Below, piece by piece: positions 25,969 to 35,212 of a stretch of DNA of 64,000 nucleotides (within the stretch, counting starts at the first letter, position 1; every line of letters starts with the position of its first letter). Both the position numbers and the translations under genes were made by a program. Source of the stretch: Verrucosispora sp. WMMD573 (lineage in GTDB: Bacteria; Actinomycetota; Actinomycetes; Mycobacteriales; Micromonosporaceae); contig NZ_CP114901.1 in the NCBI RefSeq assembly GCF_027497175.1, positions 1,736,001-1,800,000 of the forward strand, in the 5' to 3' direction. The notes under the pieces were generated by a model. That model had not been told where the DNA came from, made no database searches, and was given only the letters and a program-made list of their open reading frames with translations.

Positions 25969-28455
25969 GTGATCGTGGAGCAGGCAATATTCGGTGAGGT
26001 CAAAGGCGGCCATGCAGTCAAGGCGGCGAGCGGCGACCCAATGCTGGCGGCCGAGCTCGCGCCGCGCCTCGACCTGCCGGACACGGTGCCGCCCGGCGTG
26101 GACTGGTCGCCGTTTGTATCAGGCTTCGCACATCGGCACCACTTCGTGGTGGCACGCACCTTTATGGACGTGCGCGCAGCGAGGGCCGGCATGGTGCTGT
26201 CCCACGCACTCATCGTGCCAATCGAGGACGTCGTCCACGCACCCGATCTCCGCCCCCTCTTCGATCGACTGATCGTTGAGGCAAACGCGCCGTCGGACCT
26301 CCCGGCCCTAAATCTCGACCTTGGTCACGAAGTTCCACCGCCATCGGCCGATCTGCCGGCGGCGGCAGCAGCGCTCTCGACCCGCGAAGCCGGGCCCGTG
26401 GTTCGCCTCGGGAACCACGGCTTCGACGAGCTGGTGATATCCCTCTGGGGAAGGCTCTTGCCCGCAATGCGCCGACGCTTCGCCTTCCGGCTGAGCTTCG
26501 GCCCCGGCGACCTCGTCGAGACGCCACAACCCGCGCTGGTCTGCACGCCTCCCAGCCTAATCGGGCGATGGCGGGGCCAGCGGCTGATCGAAGCGCAGTA
26601 CCCCAAGGTGCCCACACTGGCCGCCGCCATGCTCAGCGGCTCCAGCGAAGGCGAGGCCCTGCGCTCCTTCACCGACCGAATCGGTGCCGAGCTCACCAGC
26701 TTCAGCGATCTCTCGTTACTCGAGGAAGCGTACCGACTTACCGTTCTGAAGCCGGACACGATCGCCAACACCGTAGCTGCTGTCCGCTTGGTGGGACGTC
26801 TATCGCCAACCACTGCGCACGGTGCAGACGACAAGGCCAGCCTGATGGGCCGTCTGACGTCACATCTGGGAAATGCCACGGCGGACGACGTTCTGCCGCT
26901 TCGCAACCTGGCTCTGCGAGGCTTTGATCAGGCCGAACGTGTGTGGGCTGAGCTGGAGAACTGGGCCGCGAGGAACAGCTTCCCAGCAGCTCAGGACCCT
27001 GCCTTCATGCTGGTCATCGCGGACGCGATGGAGGCATCGGAGAGCACGGAGGACTGGCGAACGGCGGTGCTAGGTGGCCTGTCGCGTTCCGCTCGCGCCC
27101 AAGGTGCAGCGTTCGTCACCGCATTCTGGCGGTGGGCGGAGGCAGACCCTGCAATCGTGAAGCTGCTCTGGAAGGTAGTCGAGGCAGACACGGGACTAGA
27201 GGACCGACTCGTCAGCGTCGCGCCGCAAAGGTTGAAGTGCGATGCCGCGCGACCAATCCTTGAACATGCCCGACAGGAACATCTCTACCGACTGCACGGT
27301 GCGACGGCGTCAGCTGCCTACGACCCTGCCGAGGCGGTTCGCCTGCAGGTCGCAGTCGAGCCACCGCCGGCCGCTGCGGACGGCGTCCGGCTAGCGCTCA
27401 GCAAGGCGACACCACGCGAGGTTTTAGTATGTGCAGCCAAGGTGGTCGATCCGAGGGTAATTCAGCTTGCCGCCGAGCAGGTCGCGCAGACACCAACACT
27501 GCTCGCGGACGAGGACCTGTCTCGGGAAGCGGCCCGACTGGTTTGGTCAACCGCCTTGGACCTCAACATGGACGCCTGGCGTGGCCCGGCAGATCCGCGC
27601 TCAGCCTTCGACGCCGTCCTCGTGGACGTGCTTGACAGTCGACCAGCCCCGCCCCAACTCGTCGAGCGCCTATCGCGCACACCGCTCGCCGATCTGACGG
27701 GATTCGCGCGTCGCCCCGAGCTGTGGTCAACGCTGACGGGCACAACCCGGGACGCCTTGATCCGTGCGACGGCGCGAGGATGGCTCGACAACGCCGCCGC
27801 CAATAGGGCCACTCCCGGCCTGGAGCCAGAAATCCAAGCCGCGATCCTTAGCGATCACAAGCTCGACGCGCTACTCGATCAGTTCGCGGACGGCCGAGTC
27901 GGTGCGGCCATCCAGATCATGCTGGCGCTGCCGGCCTTCGACGAACACCGTTTTTGCGCCTGGCTCCGCCTCGTGGCGAACCATTCCCGCCCCATCCCTC
28001 CTACCGACGCCGAGGCGATCGGGCGTCTGACGCAGGAGCGACGGTGGCGGCATGCTACGGACGAACTCCTACGAATGCTGCGGAACAGGCGCGAAGACAT
28101 CCGGCCCGCCCTGCGCGCCTGTGTGTCGATGCTTGGTCCGCTGGACCGCTGGTGGCACAAGCTGTCCCCGATCAGCCCTGCGGAGAAATGGGAATCGCTA
28201 GAGACTCTGGCAGCCGAACTATTCGAAACCGGCCCAGACCATGACAATCTGTGGGCACGAGCCGGCGGCCACAACGCCGACCTTCAACAATTTGGAAACG
28301 GCCGCGCGAGGTGGCGGGACGCGCTCAGCAGGATCCGTCGCGGGGGTAAAGGCCCTCGGGTGGACAAGCTCCTGCGTGAGATGCTGACGGAATTTCCCTC
28401 AAATGCCTCGCTGCGTTTCATGGCTGACGACAAGGAATTCGGAGGCCGCCTGTGA
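25969..28455 (+). CDS. GAP1-type GTPase-associated protein with C-terminal effector-associated domain
   Basis: 828 residues. The N-terminal block (EQAIFGEVKGGHAVKAAS, then VDWSPFVSGFAHRHHFVVARTF) matches the GAP1-N1 domain of GTPase-associated proteins. A long helical middle region follows. Residues about 740-828 form a small domain with LWARAGGHN, GRARW and RRGGKG, which lines up with the C-terminus of the caspase at 28504 (IWARAGGDV, GRANW, RLGGGG). This shared effector-associated (EAD1-type) domain is thought to mediate like-with-like docking of adaptor and effector. GTG 25969 follows the second GTPase by 22 bp. It is probably the link between GTPase state and caspase activation. Confidence 0.8.
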   Translation: MIVEQAIFGEVKGGHAVKAASGDPMLAAELAPRLDLPDTVPPGVDWSPFVSGFAHRHHFVVARTFMDVRAARAGMVLSHALIVPIEDVVHAPDLRPLFDRLIVEANAPSDLPALNLDLGHEVPPPSADLPAAAAALSTREAGPVVRLGNHGFDELVISLWGRLLPAMRRRFAFRLSFGPGDLVETPQPALVCTPPSLIGRWRGQRLIEAQYPKVPTLAAAMLSGSSEGEALRSFTDRIGAELTSFSDLSLLEEAYRLTVLKPDTIANTVAAVRLVGRLSPTTAHGADDKASLMGRLTSHLGNATADDVLPLRNLALRGFDQAERVWAELENWAARNSFPAAQDPAFMLVIADAMEASESTEDWRTAVLGGLSRSARAQGAAFVTAFWRWAEADPAIVKLLWKVVEADTGLEDRLVSVAPQRLKCDAARPILEHARQEHLYRLHGATASAAYDPAEAVRLQVAVEPPPAAADGVRLALSKATPREVLVCAAKVVDPRVIQLAAEQVAQTPTLLADEDLSREAARLVWSTALDLNMDAWRGPADPRSAFDAVLVDVLDSRPAPPQLVERLSRTPLADLTGFARRPELWSTLTGTTRDALIRATARGWLDNAAANRATPGLEPEIQAAILSDHKLDALLDQFADGRVGAAIQIMLALPAFDEHRFCAWLRLVANHSRPIPPTDAEAIGRLTQERRWRHATDELLRMLRNRREDIRPALRACVSMLGPLDRWWHKLSPISPAEKWESLETLAAELFETGPDHDNLWARAGGHNADLQQFGNGRARWRDALSRIRRGGKGPRVDKLLREMLTEFPSNASLRFMADDKEFGGRL

Positions 28456-28503
28456 GCGCCAGATTGAGTGCGACGGCGCGCTTAGAGAGTGAGATGTGAA
28501 ACC

Positions 28504-29580
28504 GTGACATTTGACAAAGGTCGCGCGCTGGTAATTGGCATTGCCAACTATAACGAGATCAGCGGCCTCCCTGAGGCCGTGCTAAACGATGCCCGCGACA
28601 TCGCGTCGGTTCTTCAATCGACCGACTATTGTGGTTTCCTGCCTGGTAACATTCGGCAGCTTCTCGACGGGCAGGCTACGCTGGACGCCATTCGCGCTGA
28701 GCTGGCAGAGCTGGCGTCGTCGGTCGATCCGGACGACAGCGTCGTCATTTTTTTCTCGGGACACGGTGCGCGTATCGGCTCGGGACCTACCGAAACGAGC
28801 GCGCTAGTCCCGGTCGATTGCCGGGCTACCAAAATGCGGGACAGCGTGCTCGGGGAGCCGGAATTTTCGGCCGCCCTAGCTGGCATAAAGGCGAGGCGAC
28901 TGCTCGTGCTTATTGACGCCTGCCAGGCCGGCGGCGCGGGCACCTTGAAGAGAAACGAGCATGAGGAAGTTCGGCTCGGGTTTGACGAGAAGTCCCTCGG
29001 AAGACTTGCGCAAGGCGCCGGCCGCGTGATCATTGCCTCCTCCCGGGCGAACGAGACGTCACTCGTGCTTCGGGACGCACGTAATAGCGTTTTCACGGAG
29101 CGACTACTCGAGGCGTTCAAGGGGAAGGCCCGAACGACGGGCGACGGACTCATCCGCGTCTTCGACGTTTTCAACTACGTCAGTGAGCAGGTCCGGCGAA
29201 CCGTTCCTGGCCGACAGCATCCAATCTTCAAGGCATCGGACCTCGAAGACAACTTTCCAGTCGCGCTCGATCGAGGCGGAGCGAAGGCAGCGTCCGTCGT
29301 CCAGCCAGATGCCCCCGAGCGTTGGCGCGAGATCGAGGAACTCATGTCAGACCTTTACCCAGCCGGCCCGACCGATCAGGATATCTGGGCCCGAGCCGGA
29401 GGCGACGTTTCGCGCCTAAAGCTGAGCGGAACTGGCAGGGCGAACTGGTTCGCTGCCTTGCGTACTCTTCGGCTTGGCGGAGGCGGGCAAAACATTAAGG
29501 TTCAGACACTGCTCGGCACGGTACTCTCTGATTTTCCTCACCATGCGGAACTCGCGGCATTGAGAGATGAACTTGGGTAG
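28504..29580 (+). CDS. Caspase-like peptidase (C14) with effector-associated domain
   Basis: About 358 residues. The N-terminal caspase p20-type domain has the catalytic His87 (FFSGHGA) and Cys140 (LIDACQAGG), plus the RALVIGIANY start typical of bacterial metacaspases. The p10-like part includes NSVFTERLLEAF. The C-terminal 90 residues are an EAD1-type domain matching that of the GAP1 protein. I take GTG 28504 as start; GTG 28489 would add five residues. As the last gene of the operon it is the likely effector: a protease that, when recruited, may cleave host proteins or a toxin precursor. No membrane segment is seen. Confidence 0.88.
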   Translation: MTFDKGRALVIGIANYNEISGLPEAVLNDARDIASVLQSTDYCGFLPGNIRQLLDGQATLDAIRAELAELASSVDPDDSVVIFFSGHGARIGSGPTETSALVPVDCRATKMRDSVLGEPEFSAALAGIKARRLLVLIDACQAGGAGTLKRNEHEEVRLGFDEKSLGRLAQGAGRVIIASSRANETSLVLRDARNSVFTERLLEAFKGKARTTGDGLIRVFDVFNYVSEQVRRTVPGRQHPIFKASDLEDNFPVALDRGGAKAASVVQPDAPERWREIEELMSDLYPAGPTDQDIWARAGGDVSRLKLSGTGRANWFAALRTLRLGGGGQNIKVQTLLGTVLSDFPHHAELAALRDELG

Positions 29581-30070
29581 CCGTTCCGAAAGGGGTGCGT
29601 CCGTCAGGTCGGCGTTGCGGCCGAGCGGGTCCAGATCTGTGTGGCTGTAGGGTGCAGGCTTGGCAACGTTCAAACGGCGCAACCAGCCGTCCAACCGGAC
29701 CGGCGCGCCACCATCCCAAGCAGCCGCGCAGCCCGCAGTCGCGTTTCGGCTGCAGAAGCTTGCTTGCGGCTACGGAGAAGTCCGACCCGACGAGAGATCG
29801 GCCACGTCTGACGTAGCTGGCGCGTACAGCCATCAAGCATGGTGGCTGGGGGCCGTGGGTGTTCCATGGGTGATCGGATGCCAGCGGCCTCGGAGGGATT
29901 ACAACCTAAAATCTGGATTTCGAACATGATTAATCGTGCACCTGGCGAACACAATGGGTAACGACCACGCTGGCCTGCTGATATCCGGCGACGCTTTCCT
30001 GGAAACGGGCGCAAGAGTTCGGACTGAAAGAGGCTACGGTAAGTAGCGGAGACAGAAAGCGCTGGTGAGA
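29581..30070. other. Non-coding right end of the island
   Basis: About 490 bp after the caspase with no supported gene. Frames here are short and low quality. The last part (29920-30070) is less GC-rich. It ends at the tRNA-Lys half-site at 30071. No terminator with a clear stem was recognised. Confidence 0.5.
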
Positions 30071-30108
30071 ATTAAAAGTCCACAGCTCTGCCATTGAGCT
30101 AGCGGCCC
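30071..30108 (-). other. Attachment half-site: 5' half of tRNA-Lys, minus orientation
   Basis: These 38 bp equal the 5' half of tRNA-Lys on the minus strand, from the first G of the acceptor stem (complement of 30108) through the D arm to the anticodon loop, ending in ATTAAAAG (30071-30078). The tRNA 3' half is not adjacent; it is found at 15272 in the opposite orientation. The flank to the right (30109 on) resembles the upstream flank of the intact tRNA at about half of positions. Confidence 0.88.
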
Positions 30109-30303
30109 GCGTCGCTCAGGTTACCCGACACCGGCGGGAGCGGGCTCGCGGCTTCCGGCCCCGCCGTCTGCGTGGTGGCGGTGGCGCCCGTCACCTACGG
30201 GTGGACGTCGGCTGGCAGGATCGGCTGGGCCGACGCCCGGACTCGCCGTTGGTCAGGCTGCCCCGCGCCCTGCTGGGCTGCCCCGCGTCTTGGAGGTGCC
30301 GCC

Positions 30304-30789
30304 ATGTCGGAGCCGATCCGCCTCGCCGTGCTGGCCGGGGCAACACTTACCACCGGGTTGGTGGCGGGACTGTTCTTCGCGTACGCCTGCTCGGTGATGC
30401 CGGGTCTGGCCGCGACCGACGGTCGGACCCTGGTCGGCACCATGCAGTCGATCAATCGGAAGATCATCAACGGCTGGTTTCTGTCGGTGTTTATCGGTGG
30501 GCCGCTGCTCGTGGTGGTGGCCGTCGTCGGGTATGTCGGCACCGGCGGGGCGGTGCTCGGCTGGCTCGTCGCCGCGTTGGTAGGCCACCTGGTGACGTTC
30601 GGTGTCACGGGCCGGTGCAACGTGCCGCTCAACAACCGGTTGGAAGCTGCCGGGCCGGTCGACGGGATCGAGGATCTGGCGGGGGTACGGCGATGGTTCG
30701 AGACGCCCTGGGTGCGGTGGAACCTGGTCCGCACGGTCAGCTCGGTCGCCGCTTTCGCCTGTCTGATCGGCGCACTGCTCGCCCGCTGA
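30304..30789 (+). CDS. DUF1772 membrane protein
   Basis: 161 residues with about four hydrophobic segments (LAVLAGATLTTGLVAGLFFAY, LVVVAVVGYVGTGGAVLGWLVA, a short one around 100, and VAAFACLIGALLA). The internal pattern MPGLAATDGRTLVGTMQSINRKIIN and CNVPLNNRL is that of DUF1772 (anthrone-oxygenase-like) proteins. Function unsettled. ATG 30304 has GGAGGTG just upstream. First chromosomal gene to the right of the island. Confidence 0.88.
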   Translation: MSEPIRLAVLAGATLTTGLVAGLFFAYACSVMPGLAATDGRTLVGTMQSINRKIINGWFLSVFIGGPLLVVVAVVGYVGTGGAVLGWLVAALVGHLVTFGVTGRCNVPLNNRLEAAGPVDGIEDLAGVRRWFETPWVRWNLVRTVSSVAAFACLIGALLAR

Positions 30790-30869
30790 AGAGCCACCGC
30801 GACGCGATGCCGGCTGGCGGGTGGGGGACGGCTGCGCTTGGAAAGCGGCTGACCGGGTACGGACCGGGC

Positions 30870-31919
30870 ATGCGGATCGTGGTCGTGGGAGCGAGTGGGA
30901 ACGTCGGTTCGGCGGTGCTGCGCCGGTTGCGGCGCGAGCGCGACGTGGAGATCGTCGGGGTGGCGCGGCGGTTGCCGCCGACGGGGGCGGGTGAGCCGTA
31001 CGACGCGGTGCGGTGGCACTCCTGCGACATCGGCCTGGCCGGGGCGGCGGACGAGCTGACCGATGTCTTCGCCGGTGCCGCTGCGGTGGTGCACCTGGCC
31101 TGGCAGATCCAGCCCAGTCACGACCAGCACGTGTTGCGCCGTACGAATGTCGGCGGCAGCCGGGCGGTGGTCGACGCGGTGCTGCGCGCGCGGGTGCCGG
31201 CCCTGGTGTACGCCTCGTCGGTCGGCACCTACGCACCCGGCCCGAAGGACGTGCCGGTCAGCGAGCGCTGGCCGGCCACCGGGGTGCCCGGGTCGTCGTA
31301 CAGCCGGGACAAGGCGACGGTGGAGGAGATGCTCGACGGGATCGAGCGGAGCCATCCGGCGCTACGGCTGGTCCGGATGCGTCCTGGCTTGATTTTCCAG
31401 CGGGATGCCGGCATCGAGATCAGCCGGTACTTCCTCGGCCCGCTGGCGCCGGTGCGGCTGCTACGGTTCGGCCGGCTACCGCTGGTACCGACCAACCGGC
31501 GGCTGCGGATGCAGGTGGTGCACGCCGACGACGTGGCTGACGCGTACGCCCGGGCGATCATGGGTGACGCCCGCGGCGCCTTCAACGTCGCGGCGGACCC
31601 GGTGCTGACTCCCGAGCTGGTGGCCCGGCACTTCCACGGCTGGACGGTGCCGGTGGCCGCCCCGGTGCTGCGGGCCGCCGCGGCGCTCACCTGGCGGGCA
31701 CGGCTGCAACCGGTCGACGCCGGCTGGATCGAGCTGGCTCTCAACGCGCCGCTGATGTCCAGCGAGCGGGCCGAGACCGAGCTTGGCTGGCGCCCGAGCA
31801 TCGACTCGGTCACCGCCCTGCGGGAACTCTTCGCCGGCATGGCCGAGCGCGCCGGAACAGACAGCCCGCCCCTCGCCATTCCACCCAGCCTCCCGGCCGG
31901 CCAGGGCAACCCCTACTGA
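30870..31919 (+). CDS. NAD-dependent epimerase/dehydratase
   Basis: 349-residue extended short-chain dehydrogenase. The N-terminal Rossmann motif is VVVGASGNVGSAV, the active-site pattern is Ser (YASSVGTYAP) and YSRDK (the YxxxK pair), and VVHADDVADAYARAI is the family C-terminal strand. It acts on a nucleotide sugar or similar; the substrate is unknown. ATG 30870 is chosen at the Rossmann strand. Convergent with the beta-helix gene; a palindrome lies between their ends. Confidence 0.88.
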   Translation: MRIVVVGASGNVGSAVLRRLRRERDVEIVGVARRLPPTGAGEPYDAVRWHSCDIGLAGAADELTDVFAGAAAVVHLAWQIQPSHDQHVLRRTNVGGSRAVVDAVLRARVPALVYASSVGTYAPGPKDVPVSERWPATGVPGSSYSRDKATVEEMLDGIERSHPALRLVRMRPGLIFQRDAGIEISRYFLGPLAPVRLLRFGRLPLVPTNRRLRMQVVHADDVADAYARAIMGDARGAFNVAADPVLTPELVARHFHGWTVPVAAPVLRAAAALTWRARLQPVDAGWIELALNAPLMSSERAETELGWRPSIDSVTALRELFAGMAERAGTDSPPLAIPPSLPAGQGNPY

Positions 31920-31938
31920 ACCGCCTTTTGCCGCCACT

Positions 31939-31995
31939 GACCAGGAGCTTCGCGTCGAAGAACCGCCGGCGGATCCAGACGCGAACTTCTTGATC
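31939..31995. terminator. Bidirectional hairpin, GATCAAGAAGTT family copy 1
   Basis: An 18-bp arm at 31939-31956 pairs imperfectly (four mismatches) with GACGCGAACTTCTTGATC at 31978-31995; the loop contains CCGCCGGCGG, itself self-complementary. It lies between two convergent genes. Related palindromes are at 37129 and 37665. Confidence 0.65.
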
Positions 31996-32015
31996 AACCG
32001 TGAATGATCGACGGG

Positions 32016-33233
32016 TCAGCGGACGGTGGAGGCGGTGAAGGTGGGCTTGCCGGAGCCCAGGTAGAAGATGCCGGGGTGGTTTTCGAAGCCGTGGCTGGGG
32101 TTTCGGCGCAGGGTCGAGTTCTCGATGCGCAGGGTTCCGGTGCGGTCGTTGCTGACGAAGAAGACGGCCCCACCGCCCTCCCGGGCGTCGTTGTCCTCGA
32201 CGACCGTGCCCGCGAGACGTACGGAGAACTTGTTGCCGTCGCAGTAGATCGCCCCGCCGCTGCCGCCGCCAGGCGTGCCGGAGCGGGCAGGGTTGGCGCC
32301 CTCGCCGACCGCCTCGTTGTCCCGCAGCACGCTGTTGAGGACGACCCAGGACACCCCGATGCTGCTCAACGCGCCGCCGTTGGCGCAGGAGCCGCCGGTG
32401 AACGTGCTGTTGACCACGTACACCGGCTGGTCGTCGTGCTGGTCGAGGACCCGGATCGCGGCACCGCCCAGATCCGGGCCGGAGCGGTCGCAGCGGTTGT
32501 CGACGAAGCGCGAGTTGACCACCTTGAACCGGCCACCCCGGACGAAGATCGCCCCACCGCCGCCGCCGTCGGTGCGCTGGCCGGTGGAATCGCCATCGGT
32601 GAAGGTGAGGTTCTGCACGGTCAGTCGCGGGTGATCCTGGTTGTCGCAGTGCGACGTGGTCCAGCCCTGCAACGCGTCGCAGGTGTTCATGTAGAGGATG
32701 CGTCGCTTGCCCTGCCCGCTGAGCGTGACCTTGCCGCCGCCGTCGAGGACCACCTGCGGGCCGTTGGCGTTGCGTACCTTGGCGGTGGCGGTCATCCGGA
32801 TGGTCACCGGGTCGGGGCCGCAGTCGAAGGTGATGATGCCGCCGGCCGCGACCGCCCGGATGACGGCGGCGGAGGTGCAACTGTCGGCGGTGCCGTTACC
32901 GACGGTGCGGGTCGGCTTCGACGTGTCGATCGCCTGCCCGGCCGCTGGAACGCTCACCCGCCCGCCCGGGTTGCCGCTGTTGGGGGCACCCCGGGACGTA
33001 CGGGTCGGTGTCGGGCTGGCACTGGCAGTCGGCCTGCTGCCCAGCCCGGCCTGAGCCGCCGGGGTGGCCTGCGCGCCCGGTGTCTGCCCCGGCACACTCG
33101 GCGCGGGCGCGGCGCCACTCGCCGGCGCCTGCGCGTCGCGCGGGTCGGCGCTCGGTACGGACGGGCTGCACGCGGCGAGGGCGGCGACGGCTAGCCCGAA
33201 CGCGACAGTGGCGGTGGAGGATCTGAGGCGCAC
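32016..33233 (-). CDS. Secreted right-handed beta-helix lipoprotein
   Basis: 405 residues. A lipoprotein signal peptide with lipobox LAAC ends near residue 22. A Ser/Pro/Ala linker (to about residue 95) follows, then a right-handed parallel beta-helix: repeated GGGGAIFVRGGRFKVVNSRFVDN-type rungs with Asn ladders and paired cysteines. Such proteins are polysaccharide lyases, hydrolases or surface adhesins; no catalytic set can be named here. GTG 33233 is the start. Probably anchored on the outer face of the membrane. Confidence 0.85.
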   Translation of the reverse strand: MRLRSSTATVAFGLAVAALAACSPSVPSADPRDAQAPASGAAPAPSVPGQTPGAQATPAAQAGLGSRPTASASPTPTRTSRGAPNSGNPGGRVSVPAAGQAIDTSKPTRTVGNGTADSCTSAAVIRAVAAGGIITFDCGPDPVTIRMTATAKVRNANGPQVVLDGGGKVTLSGQGKRRILYMNTCDALQGWTTSHCDNQDHPRLTVQNLTFTDGDSTGQRTDGGGGGAIFVRGGRFKVVNSRFVDNRCDRSGPDLGGAAIRVLDQHDDQPVYVVNSTFTGGSCANGGALSSIGVSWVVLNSVLRDNEAVGEGANPARSGTPGGGSGGAIYCDGNKFSVRLAGTVVEDNDAREGGGAVFFVSNDRTGTLRIENSTLRRNPSHGFENHPGIFYLGSGKPTFTASTVR

Positions 33234-33287
33234 CCCGTGATGCTAGGTCCTGTGTCAACGGACCCGACCCGGCCGTGGGCGGAAGGG

Positions 33288-33980
33288 TCAGGCGATCGGC
33301 ACGTGGTGCAGGTGCCGCCGTCGACGCAGCCGGACGGCGAAGACGGCCGCCACCGTGACGATCAGCAGGACGGTGACCACCAGCCCGTGCAGGACGCCCC
33401 GGATCAGGTAACCGTCGTCGGTGTGGTCCACCGCCCAGGTGCCGATCTCCCGGCTGGACCAGAACGGCGTCAACTTCGCCCCCGCGTCGGCCGGGTCGAG
33501 CAGCATCTGCATCGCCACCACGGTGAGCAGCAACAGCGTGCCCTCAAGTTCGCGGGGCAGCAGGGCACCGATCAGCATGCCGAAGGGTGCGGCCACCGCC
33601 ACGCAGCAGAGCATCGCCACGGCGATGCCGCCATACCGCAGGTTGTTCGCGTCGACGACGGTGATCAGGAAGAACGGCACCGCGATGGCCAGCCCCAGCG
33701 CCCACAGGCCGAGCATCCGCCCGAGGTAGAGGTGGTGCGGCCGGTAGCCGGCGAGCCGGAGCCGGGGCTCCAGTTCGCGAGCCGCGCTGGTGGCGAAGAG
33801 GGCTGCGGTGCTGACCGCCCAACTGATGCCGAGCAGCAGCGCGCGCACCGACTGCCCGACGTAGGAGTCGCGCCGGATCAGCCAGAAGGTCAACGGCATC
33901 AACAGCAGGAGCAGGAGTACGCCCCGGCGGCGCGCCAGCTCCCGCAGCGTCATCTCGGCCACGGTGACCAACCGGTTCAC
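33288..33980 (-). CDS. ABC transporter permease
   Basis: 230 residues with six hydrophobic segments (for example VLLLLLLMPLTFWLI, IAVAMLCCVAVAAPFGMLIGALL and VVTVLLIVTVAAVFAV). GTG 33980 overlaps the ATPase gene stop, so it is the third gene of the PadR-ATPase-permease operon. The exported substrate is unknown; small PadR-controlled ABC exporters are often drug or peptide pumps. Confidence 0.82.
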   Translation of the reverse strand: MNRLVTVAEMTLRELARRRGVLLLLLLMPLTFWLIRRDSYVGQSVRALLLGISWAVSTAALFATSAARELEPRLRLAGYRPHHLYLGRMLGLWALGLAIAVPFFLITVVDANNLRYGGIAVAMLCCVAVAAPFGMLIGALLPRELEGTLLLLTVVAMQMLLDPADAGAKLTPFWSSREIGTWAVDHTDDGYLIRGVLHGLVVTVLLIVTVAAVFAVRLRRRRHLHHVPIA

Positions 33981-34795
33981 GATCGGCCTCCCTGGTGGGC
34001 GGGGGTCAGGTCGAGTACCACGTCGACCCGGTCGAGCTGGTTGAGCAGGTGGGTCACCACGACGATGGCCCGTCCCTCGTCGCGCAGCCGGGTCAGCTGG
34101 TCCCAGAGGTTGACGTAGCTGCCCTGGTCGAAGCCCTGGTACGGCTCGTCGAGCAACAGCACGTCCGGCTGCGCCAGCGTGGACATGGTGAGGTTCAGTT
34201 TCTGCCGCGTGCCGCCGGAGAGGTGCCGGGCAAGCACCGCGTTCTCGGCATCCCAGCCGAGCCGCCGGGCCGCCGACCGGCCGGCCTGGCGGGCGGGTCC
34301 CCGTGGCACGCCCTGACCGGTGCCGACCAGCACGAAGTGCTCGTCGGGCAGCAGGAAGTCGGCGGTGCCGCCCTGCTGGGGGCAGTAGGCCAGCCGGCCC
34401 GAGACGGTCACCTCCCCGGCGTCCGGCGAGACCAGGCCGGCGCAGATCCGCAGGAAGGTGCTCTTGCCGCAGCCGTTCGCGCCGACCACGGCAGCGATCT
34501 GCCCGGCCCGTACGGTGAGCGACGAGTCGCGGAGCACCACCTGCCGGCCGTACCGCTTGGTGAGGCCCCGGGCGTGCAGCCGGACGGGGCCCGGGCGCGG
34601 GCCGGGCGCGGTGCCGATGCTCTCCACGATGGCGGCGGCGTACGCCTGCGGCGAGCCGAAGACCAGCCACGGATCACCGCCGCCCTCGCGCAGGTGGGTG
34701 GCCGCCTCGGCGACCACGTGCCGGACGGCGTTGTCGCCCACTCGGCGCTGGTGCAGCTCGGCCGCGAACGCGCGCAGCCAGTCGTCGGCGTTCAC
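33977..34795 (-). CDS. ABC transporter ATP-binding protein with N-terminal extension
   Basis: 272 residues. The first 70 residues (DDWLRAFAAELHQRRVGDNAVRHVVAEA) are a helical extension like that found fused or next to PadR-linked transporters. The ATPase follows with Walker A GANGCGKST, signature LSGGT and Walker B VLLLDEP. GTG 34795 overlaps the PadR stop. It powers the permease encoded next. Confidence 0.9.
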   Translation of the reverse strand: MNADDWLRAFAAELHQRRVGDNAVRHVVAEAATHLREGGGDPWLVFGSPQAYAAAIVESIGTAPGPRPGPVRLHARGLTKRYGRQVVLRDSSLTVRAGQIAAVVGANGCGKSTFLRICAGLVSPDAGEVTVSGRLAYCPQQGGTADFLLPDEHFVLVGTGQGVPRGPARQAGRSAARRLGWDAENAVLARHLSGGTRQKLNLTMSTLAQPDVLLLDEPYQGFDQGSYVNLWDQLTRLRDEGRAIVVVTHLLNQLDRVDVVLDLTPAHQGGRS

Positions 34796-35130
34796 CCGTC
34801 GACCCCCTTCGTGACGATGCCGGTCACCGGGGCCACGAACGCCAACCAGGCGTTGCCGCCGTGCCGCAGCGCCGCTCGCCCGTCGTCGGTCAGTTGGTAG
34901 TACTTGCGGGCCGGACCGGAATCGCCCTCCCGCCACCGTGCGGTGACCAGCCCGGTGCGTTGCAGGCGCAGCAGCACCGGGTAGAGCGTGCCGCCCTGGA
35001 TCGGTCCGACGCCTGCGGCGTCGAGCGACTGGGCAAGCTGATAGCCGTAGGACTCGCCGTCGCGCAGCAGGGCGAGCACGCAGAGGTCGAGCACTCCCCG
35101 CAGCCACTGCCCCCGACGGTCGGAATCCAC
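34792..35130 (-). CDS. PadR-family transcriptional regulator
   Basis: 112 residues, the minimal PadR winged-helix form. RGVLDLCVLALLRDGESYGYQLAQSL and GGTLYPVLLRLQRTGLV are the diagnostic blocks. GTG 35130 is preferred; a longer frame from TTG 35166 would cover the probable operator. It heads the operon with the ABC genes and probably represses it until a substrate of the pump binds. Confidence 0.9.
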   Translation of the reverse strand: MDSDRRGQWLRGVLDLCVLALLRDGESYGYQLAQSLDAAGVGPIQGGTLYPVLLRLQRTGLVTARWREGDSGPARKYYQLTDDGRAALRHGGNAWLAFVAPVTGIVTKGVDG

Positions 35131-35140
35131 CCGCCGAACC

Positions 35141-35177
35141 CTAGTGCCGCTACCTAGATGGCACAACTACCTAGTGC
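35141..35177. promoter_or_regulatory. Putative PadR operator
   Basis: Two copies of CTACCTAG (35150-35157 and 35167-35174) spaced 17 bp apart, flanked by two copies of CTAGTGC (35141-35147 and 35171-35177), lie just upstream of the PadR start. GTGCC/GGCAC also form an inverted repeat across the first copy. A likely autoregulatory site (inference). Confidence 0.55.
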
Positions 35178-35212
35178 GGGACGGCAGTCCGACCGGCCGG
35201 TGCCGGCGTACC

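Noticed and set aside
29595..29929. Short frames between the caspase and the tRNA half-site
   Set aside because: Arg/Pro/Gly-rich, no ribosome site, overlapping on both strands; no evidence of coding.
30195..31355. Long antisense frame opposite the DUF1772 and epimerase genes
   Set aside because: Shadow of two recognisable genes.
32004..33194. Plus-strand 396-residue frame opposite the beta-helix lipoprotein
   Set aside because: Minus-strand product has a lipobox and beta-helix rungs; the plus frame has no motif.
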